Positions 7,215-14,076 of a stretch of DNA of 14,076 nucleotides are shown here, one piece after another. Source of the stretch: an uncultured Trueperaceae bacterium (GTDB lineage: Bacteria; Deinococcota; Deinococci; Deinococcales; Trueperaceae); the NCBI GenBank assembly GCA_937911855.1, contig CALDPK010000039.1, forward strand, positions 1 to 14,076, written 5' to 3'. Below the pieces are notes generated by a model, which had not been told where the DNA came from, searched no databases, and saw nothing but the letters and a program-made list of their open reading frames with translations. Position numbers and translations under genes: made by a program. Position 1 is the stretch's first letter, and each line of letters starts with the position of its first letter.

Positions 7215-7526
7215 ACGATCATCGATTCGCATTTCAATGAGCGGGGCCGCATCAACCGGTTGCTGACGGTGTTCGCCCAGAACTCGCAGATCCTCGGCCT
7301 GGGCATAGACGAGAACACGGCCCTGGACGTAAGGGCCGGCCGCCCGTACGGGGTGATCGGGTCAGGTGCCGTGACTGTTCTCGACGGGCGGATAAGTTAT
7401 TCGAACGTGGCTGATGCTGCCGAGGATGAGGTGCTGGCGCTCTCGGGCGTGAAGATTCACGTAGTCCCCAGGGGTTTCATGTTCGATCCGGAGAAGCGTG
7501 AGCTGGTGGTTCCCACCGCAGCCTGA
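7215..7526 (+). pseudogene. cphB: Cyanophycinase C-terminal remnant
   Basis: The plus frame from about 7215 reads TIIDSHFNERGRINRLL, then LGLGIDENTALDV, then GSGAVTVLDG, and ends at 7526. These are typical of the second half of cyanophycinase, the serine peptidase (family S51) that releases beta-Asp-Arg dipeptides from cyanophycin. About 104 residues remain of about 270; the N-terminal half with the nucleophile serine is gone. The in-frame extension back to an ATG at 7080 is only the antisense of the CphA fragment and is not cyanophycinase-like. No promoter or ribosome site is in place. The remnant has no internal stop, so the truncation may be recent or an assembly effect. Confidence 0.75.
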
Positions 7527-7533
7527 TCAGGGC

Positions 7534-7575
7534 AAAAAAATCGTGGTTCCCGCCGTAAGGCAAGGGAACCACGAT
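7534..7575 (-). terminator. Rho-independent terminator of rpsA
   Basis: A perfect 12-base inverted repeat (ATCGTGGTTCCC at 7540-7551 and its complement at 7564-7575) with a 12-base loop. On the minus strand it is followed by a run of six or seven T (the A-run at 7534-7540). It lies about 33 bases after the rpsA stop. Confidence 0.9.
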
Positions 7576-7582
7576 CTCTGGT

Positions 7583-7598
7583 CTGACTGTTCAGTCAG
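7583..7598 (-). repeat. Second small hairpin between rpsA stop and terminator
   Basis: CTGACTG and CAGTCAG are perfect 7-base arms separated by two bases, placed between the stop codon and the main terminator stem. It could form a cruciform or pairs of stacked stems at the mRNA end. Confidence 0.5.
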
Positions 7599-7607
7599 CC
7601 GGCGGGA

Positions 7608-9764
<2,157 letters not shown>

Positions 9765-9775
9765 GAAAGGGGGTT

Positions 9776-9782
9776 CCTCCTT
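9776..9782 (-). promoter_or_regulatory. Strong ribosome binding site for rpsA
   Basis: AAGGAGG on the minus strand, 11 bases before ATG 9764. It decides the start among several in-frame candidates, including an ATG at about 9800 that would place this site inside the coding frame. Confidence 0.75.
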
Positions 9783-9918
9783 GCCTGTACCTCTTACCAT
9801 GGCACCCGGCGTCACAACAAAGTGCCTGACAGCCTGTGGCCGCAGGTTTGCGTGGGTCCGGCTGCGTGGTCGGGGCACGGCAGACCGTGTTTGACTGGTA
9901 AATATCCAGCCGTCCGCT

Positions 9919-9924
9919 ACTGTA
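9919..9924 (-). promoter_or_regulatory. Candidate rpsA promoter (extended -10)
   Basis: TGC-TACAGT on the minus strand forms an extended -10 box; no good -35 is visible. It would give a leader of about 150 bases, long compared with other genes here, leaving room for regulation. The rest of the 9783-9985 interval shows nothing else recognisable. Confidence 0.3.
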
Positions 9925-9985
9925 GCACGGCGGGGCACCATGCGTGGCCGTCTGCCGGACAGAACTACAACGGATGGACGGTAAC

Positions 9986-10012
9986 AAAAAGACGCGGTCA
10001 CCATGAACCGCG
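9986..10012 (-). terminator. Terminator of the tRNA-Met transcript
   Basis: On the minus strand GCGCGGT pairs with ACCGCGT (7 bases, one G-U) around an 8-base loop, followed by C and five T (the A-run at 9986-9990). It lies 9 bases after the tRNA CCA end and separates the tRNA from rpsA. Confidence 0.75.
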
Positions 10013-10021
10013 CCTCAGATT

Positions 10022-10098
10022 TGGTAGCGATGGTCGGACTTGAACCGACGACCTCACGATTATGAGTCGTGCGCTCTCACCAACTGAGCTACATCGCC
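10022..10098 (-). tRNA. tRNA-Met (anticodon CAT), probably elongator
   Basis: A 77-base cloverleaf on the minus strand with encoded CCA. The acceptor stem GGCGATG pairs with CATCGCT (G-U at position 1-72), the D arm has AGCTCAGTTGGTGAGAGC, the anticodon arm CACGA-CTCATAA-TCGTG has anticodon CAT, and the T arm contains GGTTCAAGTCC. The initiator tRNA's hallmarks (unpaired first base, three G-C pairs at the base of the anticodon stem) are absent. A CAT tRNA can also be the lysidine-modified isoleucine tRNA; the GAGGTC variable region favours elongator methionine. Confidence 0.93.
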
Positions 10099-10124
10099 TT
10101 GCATGCCCCGTAAGGGCGGAGGTG

Positions 10125-10154
10125 AGTATACCGCCTGGGTGCGGCTGCCCGCAA
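10125..10154 (-). promoter_or_regulatory. tRNA-Met promoter
   Basis: TTGCGG (10154-10149) and TATACT (10130-10125) on the minus strand are spaced 18 bases apart, about 26 bases before the tRNA 5' end. This is the best two-box promoter in the window. Confidence 0.7.
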
Positions 10155-10177
10155 GCGGCAGCTGACCACCGCAAGGC

Positions 10178-10211
10178 AAAAAAGTTGGCTTCGTGTGGGA
10201 GGCACGAAGCC
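10178..10211 (-). terminator. Terminator of the udg-dtd transcript
   Basis: GGCTTCGTG (10187-10195) and CACGAAGCC (10203-10211) form a perfect 9-base stem with a 7-base loop. On the minus strand it is followed by AAC and six T. It lies about 125 bases after the dtd stop and just ahead of the tRNA promoter. Confidence 0.9.
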
Positions 10212-10335
10212 AGTTCGGAAGAGGTCGGGAACGGACATCAGATGCCGCGGTTCCTCACGGGAAGTCTGCACCGCGCGTTATTACAGGATTCTTACGGAAT
10301 TCTTACAGTGCCCGAAAGTGCCTGCTGCAGCGGCT

Positions 10336-10782
10336 TCACAGCTGGTCAGTGTCAAGGATGACCGTGACCGGCCCGTCGTTGTGTATCTCCACCTGCATGT
10401 CAGCTCCGAACTCGCCGGTGGCAACCGTCAGGCCGAGTCCCTGCAGGGTGGCAACGAAATGTTCGTAAAGCGGCACGGCCGTCTCGGGTCGGGCCGCCTG
10501 AGTGTAGCTGGGGCGGTTGCCGGCGCGGGCATCGGCGAACAGCGTGAACTGGCTGATCACCAGTACTTCGCCGCCCACCTGGTCCAGCGACAGGTTCATC
10601 TTGCCTTGCTCATCGGAGAACAGCCGCAGCTTGCTGATCTTGGCAGCCAGTCGTTCCGCCAGTTCCGTCGTGTCGTCATGGGTGATGCCAAGCAGGACGT
10701 TGAAGCCGGGTCCGATCTCGCCCAGGACCCGGCCGCCGCTGCTCACGCGGCTCGCCGACACCCTCTGCACCACAGCCCGCAT
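10336..10782 (-). CDS. dtd: D-aminoacyl-tRNA deacylase
   Basis: DTD removes D-amino acids and glycine wrongly charged onto tRNAs, recycling the tRNA in the cytoplasm. The 148-residue protein is full length and canonical: MRAVVQRVS start, GFNVLLGITHDDT, the SQFTLFAD motif carrying the catalytic-site Ser/Gln/Thr, GNRPSYTQAA, and the C-terminal NDGPVTVILDT motif with the Gly-cisPro that gives chiral proofreading. The ATG overlaps the stop of the upstream uracil-DNA glycosylase gene by one base (TGATG), so the two are translationally coupled. A terminator follows. Confidence 0.97.
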   Translation of the reverse strand: MRAVVQRVSASRVSSGGRVLGEIGPGFNVLLGITHDDTTELAERLAAKISKLRLFSDEQGKMNLSLDQVGGEVLVISQFTLFADARAGNRPSYTQAARPETAVPLYEHFVATLQGLGLTVATGEFGADMQVEIHNDGPVTVILDTDQL

Positions 10783-11396
10783 CAGAACAGACTGTCCTGG
10801 CGCGCGCTGCTGATGCCGCTCCGGCCGGTCTTCGCACCGAGTTCATCGAGCTGCTGCCTCAGGACGGTCATCGCCTGCCACATCTGCCATTTGGGGCTGC
10901 CCTGGGTACGGCTGGGGTTCCGCAGGAGGTAGGCAGGGTGAAACAGCGGCATCACCCGGACTCCCCGGAACTCGTACCAGTTGCCGTGCAGCTTGCTGAT
11001 CCCCTCGCGCGTGGACAGCAGGTACTGCGTGGGCACGTTGCCCATCGGCGAGATTATCTGCGGGTTGACGAGCCGGATCTCCTCCAGGAGGATCGCCTCG
11101 CTGGCAGCAACCTCGGCCGGTGTCGGGTTGCGGTTGCCGGGCGGGCGGAACTTGACCATGTTCGTTATGTAAACCGAGTCGCGGTCGAGGTCGACGCTGG
11201 CCAGTATCTGGTCGAGCAGCTGGCCGGCCCGGCCCACGAACGGCTTGCCGGCAGCATCCTCGTCAGCGCCGGGAGCTTCACCGATCAGCATCAGTGAAGC
11301 GTCAGGGTCGCCTGCTCCGAACACCAGGTTGTCGGACAGATCCGCCAGTTCCGGTGGTTTCTGAGCAGCGAGCTGTTTCAGTTCATTCAGGTCCAC
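10782..11396 (-). CDS. Family-4-like uracil-DNA glycosylase without Fe-S cysteines
   Basis: A 204-residue protein of the uracil-DNA glycosylase superfamily, base-excision repair enzymes that remove uracil from DNA. It has LIGEAPGADEDAAGKPFVGRAG (motif 1, about 37-58), YITNMVKFRPPGNRNP (about 75-90) and the C-terminal HPAYLLR motif. These match family 4 enzymes, which carry a [4Fe-4S] cluster held by four cysteines: two near the N-terminus, one in VVKCRPPGNR and one about 14-17 residues later. Here the two internal positions are Phe (KFRPPG) and Ser (AASEA), the N-terminal CxxC is missing and the whole protein has no cysteine. It may have a cluster-free fold. The GTG at 11396 is chosen: a TACGGT box lies 8 bases upstream, and the N-terminus is slightly short for the family. 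dtd follows by a one-base overlap. Confidence 0.85.
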   Translation of the reverse strand: MDLNELKQLAAQKPPELADLSDNLVFGAGDPDASLMLIGEAPGADEDAAGKPFVGRAGQLLDQILASVDLDRDSVYITNMVKFRPPGNRNPTPAEVAASEAILLEEIRLVNPQIISPMGNVPTQYLLSTREGISKLHGNWYEFRGVRVMPLFHPAYLLRNPSRTQGSPKWQMWQAMTVLRQQLDELGAKTGRSGISSARQDSLF

Positions 11397-11404
11397 AAGG
11401 ACCT

Positions 11405-11410
11405 ACCGTA
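11405..11410 (-). promoter_or_regulatory. Possible internal leaderless -10 box (TACGGT) for the glycosylase
   Basis: TACGGT on the minus strand ends 8 bases before GTG 11396, inside the 29-base gap after the upstream gene. It may provide extra transcription of udg-dtd within the operon. Confidence 0.3.
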
Positions 11411-11425
11411 ACGGATTTGCCTGCC

Positions 11426-11878
11426 TCAGGCTTCCGTGTCAGTCAGCTTCGAGCGCTGGCTGCGGACGCTGCGGCGGATCTTGGGTTCCAGGTTGATCAT
11501 CAGGAAGAAGTTCTCAAGGGCGTTCTCGCGGCCCTTGATGTCCGCGAACCGGTCGTCGGGCGTGCCGGTGACGAAGGGAAGGTCCTGGTAGAGGCGCAGC
11601 GCTTCACGCACGACCTCACTGGCCGGCTTGGTGTCAGCCAGTTCGGCCAGGTGGCTGTAGATCTCCCGGCGGGATTCGGCGTGAACCACGATCCGTTCGC
11701 TGTCATCTGACTGACCTGCCTGCAGCAGATCCTGGCGGGCAATGCGCCTGTAATGTTTGAGGCCTCGAATCAGGTCATCAGTACTGAGAGCGACGTTCAG
11801 TTCCATGTCTTCAAGATCCTTTCCATTTAAGCCGGACTTGCCTTTTTTGCCTGCCTTGCGCGAGTTGGGGTCAGTCAC
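11426..11878 (-). CDS. Conserved-looking hypothetical protein, 150 residues
   Basis: Not recognised. The first 25 residues are basic and lysine/glycine-rich (RKAGKKGKSG), followed by an acidic stretch and a largely helical body containing LSTDDLIRGLKHYRRIARQD, an ERIVVHAESRREIYSHLAEL segment, and a C-terminal part with DLPFVTGTPDDRFADIKGRE and NFFLMINLEPKIRRS. There are no cysteines, signal peptide or membrane segments, so it is probably cytoplasmic. The basic ends could contact nucleic acid. It starts with GTG behind GGAGGAA, only 2-4 bases away. It sits 23 bases after a zinc-ribbon gene and 29 bases before the uracil-DNA glycosylase, on the same strand, probably as one operon. Confidence 0.75.
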   Translation of the reverse strand: MTDPNSRKAGKKGKSGLNGKDLEDMELNVALSTDDLIRGLKHYRRIARQDLLQAGQSDDSERIVVHAESRREIYSHLAELADTKPASEVVREALRLYQDLPFVTGTPDDRFADIKGRENALENFFLMINLEPKIRRSVRSQRSKLTDTEA

Positions 11879-11901
11879 ACTTCCTCCGGGTCAGTTGAAG
11901 T

Positions 11902-12174
11902 TCATGCGCGTATCCGCTTGCCGTCCTGTGGGATGGGGTTGCCCTGTTCGCCGTCCTCTTCCAGCAGGTCACCTTCGAAGCGCTGCAGGGCAGCGAGCTC
12001 CTCGGCGTCCGAAACGTAACCGCACGAGGTGCATTCAAGCTCTTCGAATCCTTCTTCGTAGAAATAGGTGATGGTTGCATTGCTGCCGCAGCGGGGGCAT
12101 ACCTCGGCATCATGGCTGCCTGTGGCGTCGAACACTTCCGGGTCACCGTCCTTTCCGGGCCGTCTGGCTCCCAA
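11902..12174 (-). CDS. Small zinc-ribbon protein
   Basis: A 90-residue acidic protein with one zinc ribbon: CPRCG at 26-30 and CTSCG at 48-52, linked by a TITYFYEEGFEELE strand pair, followed by an acidic helix and a short basic end (KRIRA). The form is like small regulatory or RNA-polymerase-associated ribbons, but no specific family is recognised. The start is TTG at 12174, 11 bases after a TACAAT box; no other start precedes the Cys motif at a sensible distance. It is the first gene of the cluster with the 150-residue protein, the glycosylase and dtd, and lies 32 bases after the recN stop. Its presence as a real gene is likely; its role is unknown. Confidence 0.75.
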   Translation of the reverse strand: MGARRPGKDGDPEVFDATGSHDAEVCPRCGSNATITYFYEEGFEELECTSCGYVSDAEELAALQRFEGDLLEEDGEQGNPIPQDGKRIRA

Positions 12175-12185
12175 GAAGTTGCAGC

Positions 12186-12191
12186 ATTGTA
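12186..12191 (-). promoter_or_regulatory. -10 box (TACAAT) for the zinc-ribbon operon
   Basis: TACAAT on the minus strand, 11 bases before TTG 12174, in the short gap after recN. It has the same sequence and spacing as the recN box, predicting a leader of about 5 bases. Confidence 0.5.
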
Positions 12192-12206
12192 GTCAATCGG
12201 GCAGGG

Positions 12207-13853
12207 TCATACAGTCGGCTGGATGTCTGATACATGGCCGCCACGCGCAGCCGCAGCCAGCAGCTCCTCAGCCGCGCGCAGTGAAGCCTCGGTCGTACTG
12301 CCGGACAGCATGCGGGCCAGTTCTGCGATGCGTTCCTCGCGGTCCAGGCGCCTTACCGCCGAGAGCGTGCGGCCTTCCGATTCGCGCTTGCTCACCTGGA
12401 ACTGGACGTGCGCGAAGGCTGCCACCTGGGGCAGGTGGGTCACCACCAGCACCTGGCGCTCCGCAGCCAGTTCCCGCAGGAGCGTACCTATGGCGATCGC
12501 AGCTTTGCCGCCCGTACCGGCGTCCACCTCGTCGAAGACAAGTACCGGCTGGTCAGCTCCGGCCACCAGGTTCAGTCCCAGGAGCAGCCGCGACAGTTCA
12601 CCGCCCGAGGCAACCTCAGTCAGGGGAGCCACCGGTTCGCCAGGGTTGGCACTGAACAGGAAGCGCACCTGATCGCGACCCGTGCGCCCGTGGGCCGCTG
12701 CCTCCTTGAACTCGGTCTCGAAGCGCGCTGCGTCCATGCCCAGCTGGCGCAGATAACTTAGCAGGCCACTCTCCAGCCTCACGGCAGCTGTTTTGCGCAG
12801 CCCGCTCAGTGCGGCGGCGGATTCGTCCAGGCGCGCTTCCAGCACCTGCAGTTCCGCCTCGAGGTCGGCCATGTCTGTATCCAGCCCCTCGAGCTTTCCC
12901 TGCTCCACCTCGAGGCCAGCGGCGTAAGTGAGGATCTCGGCTGCGTCCTGCCCGTACTTGCGCTGCAGGCCTTCCAGCTGCGCCAGCCGCGCCTCCGCCC
13001 GTTCCAGCCGGCGCGGGTCCGCTTCGAAGTCCGCCACGAACGCTTCGATCTCGGCAGCTGTTGCCTGAACGGCCGTGAGCGACTGTTTCAGTTCCGCCGC
13101 AAGCGGTTCAAGCGTGCTGCTGTAGCGGGCAGCCGTGTCGAGCGCGCGGGACGCGGCGGCGAGCTGCGCGATGACGGAGCTGTCCGCTTCTGAAAGGAGG
13201 TCAACGGCCTGCCCGGAGCCGCTGGCCACAGTGTCCGCATGGCGCAGTTCGGCCAGGCCGGAGCGCAGTTCCTCCTCCTCGCCGGGTTTGAGTGCGGCGC
13301 GGCGGATCTCGTCCAGCTGGAAGTTGATGGTGTCCAGGCGGCGCGCGCGTTCCTGCAGGGCAGCCTCGAGTTCCTTCAGCCGCTGGCTGGCAGCACGCCA
13401 GTCGGCGTAGATGACTGCATGGTCAGCCAGCCTGGCGTGCCCTTCCGGAGGCAGCAGACGGTCCAGCAGGTGCAGGTGCGCAGAGCGGTCAGCGAGTTCG
13501 AGCGAGGCGTGCTGGCCGTGAATCGCGATGAGCGGACCGGCGCGCCGGGTGAGTTCGCTCAAGGTCACCTGCTCGCCGTCGATGCGGGCCGTGCTGCGGC
13601 CAGCCTGCTGAAGTTTCCTGGTGAGCGTAACCGCCTGGCCGGCATCATCGAACTCGCCCTGGATTAGGGCGCCGGCAGCGCCTGAACGGATGAGGCCGGT
13701 ATCAGCCCGGTTACCCGCCAGCTGCAGCAGGGCGTCCACGAGTATGGACTTGCCGGCCCCGGTTTCGCCTGTGAACGCGTTGAGCCCCGGTGCAAGCTCC
13801 AGCTCAAGGCGCCCGATCAGCGCGAAGTCACGTAGTTCCAGCAGCTTAAGCAT
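12207..13853 (-). CDS. recN: DNA repair protein RecN
   Basis: RecN is an SMC-like ATPase that tethers broken DNA ends during recombinational repair. The 548-residue protein has the expected order: N-terminal head with Walker A GETGAGKS (29-36), a Q-loop region and the RecN-type IAIHGQH segment, a long Ala/Glu/Leu-rich coiled coil in the middle (about 155-370), then the C-terminal head with ABC signature ASGGELSR (415-422), Walker B VLVFDEVD (437-444) and the H-loop VVTHLPQV with His473. Length is normal (E. coli 553). ATG 13853 gives the canonical N-terminus and lies 11 bases after TACAAT. Deinococcus species use RecN in double-strand break repair; here it looks complete and functional. Confidence 0.97.
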   Translation of the reverse strand: MLKLLELRDFALIGRLELELAPGLNAFTGETGAGKSILVDALLQLAGNRADTGLIRSGAAGALIQGEFDDAGQAVTLTRKLQQAGRSTARIDGEQVTLSELTRRAGPLIAIHGQHASLELADRSAHLHLLDRLLPPEGHARLADHAVIYADWRAASQRLKELEAALQERARRLDTINFQLDEIRRAALKPGEEEELRSGLAELRHADTVASGSGQAVDLLSEADSSVIAQLAAASRALDTAARYSSTLEPLAAELKQSLTAVQATAAEIEAFVADFEADPRRLERAEARLAQLEGLQRKYGQDAAEILTYAAGLEVEQGKLEGLDTDMADLEAELQVLEARLDESAAALSGLRKTAAVRLESGLLSYLRQLGMDAARFETEFKEAAAHGRTGRDQVRFLFSANPGEPVAPLTEVASGGELSRLLLGLNLVAGADQPVLVFDEVDAGTGGKAAIAIGTLLRELAAERQVLVVTHLPQVAAFAHVQFQVSKRESEGRTLSAVRRLDREERIAELARMLSGSTTEASLRAAEELLAAAARGGHVSDIQPTV

Positions 13854-13864
13854 GTCGTATCTGG

Positions 13865-13870
13865 ATTGTA
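13865..13870 (-). promoter_or_regulatory. -10 box (TACAAT) for recN
   Basis: TACAAT on the minus strand, 11 bases before ATG 13853. The predicted leader is about 5 bases with no Shine-Dalgarno sequence. No palindromic damage-response operator was recognised next to it. Confidence 0.5.
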
Positions 13871-13922
13871 TGGCAAGCCAGCCGGTTCGGGGTATGCGGA
13901 GCCGGCAATTGCCCGGTCGGTC

Positions 13923-14076
13923 TCAGCTCAGATGGCCGGTGCGCCTGAGCTCACGCTCGGTTGCTTCCAGTACCAGCCTGGTCGTCGTCTCAAGATCGGC
14001 CATGACCTTGGCGCCGGCTGCAGCGAAGGCCAGTGCCATATCGGCGCCGATGCCGCTGCCGCCGCCGGTGATCACT
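13923..14076 (-). pseudogene. Short-chain dehydrogenase fragment, partial at the right edge
   Basis: On the minus strand the frame enters the window with VITGGGSGIGADMALAFAAA and then GAKVMADLE, the glycine-rich NAD(P)-binding motif (TGxxxGIG) and first beta-alpha-beta unit of short-chain dehydrogenases. In a normal family member some 200 residues follow, including Asn and Tyr-x-x-x-Lys of the active site. Here, right after the second beta strand (AKVMADL), about 22 unrelated residues lead to a TGA at 13923-13925, leaving only 50 codons in the window. The following 69 bases to recN have no room for the remainder. The gene is therefore truncated; the tail may be the end of whatever gene formerly sat upstream of recN. 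Only a few N-terminal residues can be outside the window. Confidence 0.7.

Noticed and set aside
9765..10004. In-frame upstream extension of rpsA to an ATG near 10004
   Set aside because: It crosses the tRNA terminator area and the candidate promoter, and a strong AAGGAGG points to ATG 9764.

Overview
The window is about 14 kb of mostly GC-rich, densely packed bacterial chromosome carrying housekeeping genes. Several genes have a TAnnnT -10 box only 5-8 bases upstream of the start codon. That leaderless-mRNA layout, with the gene content, points to Deinococcota, perhaps a Trueperaceae-like lineage. The taxonomic call is an inference and only moderately secure.

Layout. Positions 1-~990 are visibly AT-richer than the rest and hold a possible amidase C-terminal remnant at the left edge (minus) and a DUF2085 membrane protein (plus), possibly frameshifted. 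Then, on the minus strand, sucC and sucD overlap by ATGA, but sucD is cut off after about residue 147 and joins unrelated sequence. Divergent from sucC on the plus strand are a MogA/MoaB-like protein, a DUF456 membrane protein, lgt overlapping a GlmU-type uridyltransferase that lacks its acetyltransferase domain, and carA. Between carA and rpsA lie two cyanophycin-metabolism remnants: the C-terminal end of a cyanophycin synthetase (minus) and the C-terminal end of a cyanophycinase (plus). They abut 5' end to 5' end, as if one deletion removed the front of both. The rest is on the minus strand: rpsA (five S1 domains plus a long acidic tail) with a strong terminator, tRNA-Met(CAT) with its own promoter and terminator, and a four-gene cluster (zinc ribbon protein, unknown 150-residue protein, family-4-like uracil-DNA glycosylase, dtd). 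Upstream of these is recN, and at the right edge a short-chain dehydrogenase that stops about 50 codons after the start of its nucleotide-binding motif.

How it fits together. The intact genes cover the TCA cycle (sucC), lipoprotein maturation (lgt), cell-wall sugar activation (glmU-like), carbamoyl phosphate synthesis (carA), translation (rpsA, tRNA, dtd) and DNA repair (udg, recN). No phage, transposon, CRISPR array or defence system was seen. The most notable signals are a uracil-DNA glycosylase with no cysteine at all, although its family normally holds a [4Fe-4S] cluster; the truncated GlmU; the cyanophycin deletion scar; and several sharply truncated genes in one window, which means either real gene decay or assembly chimerism.
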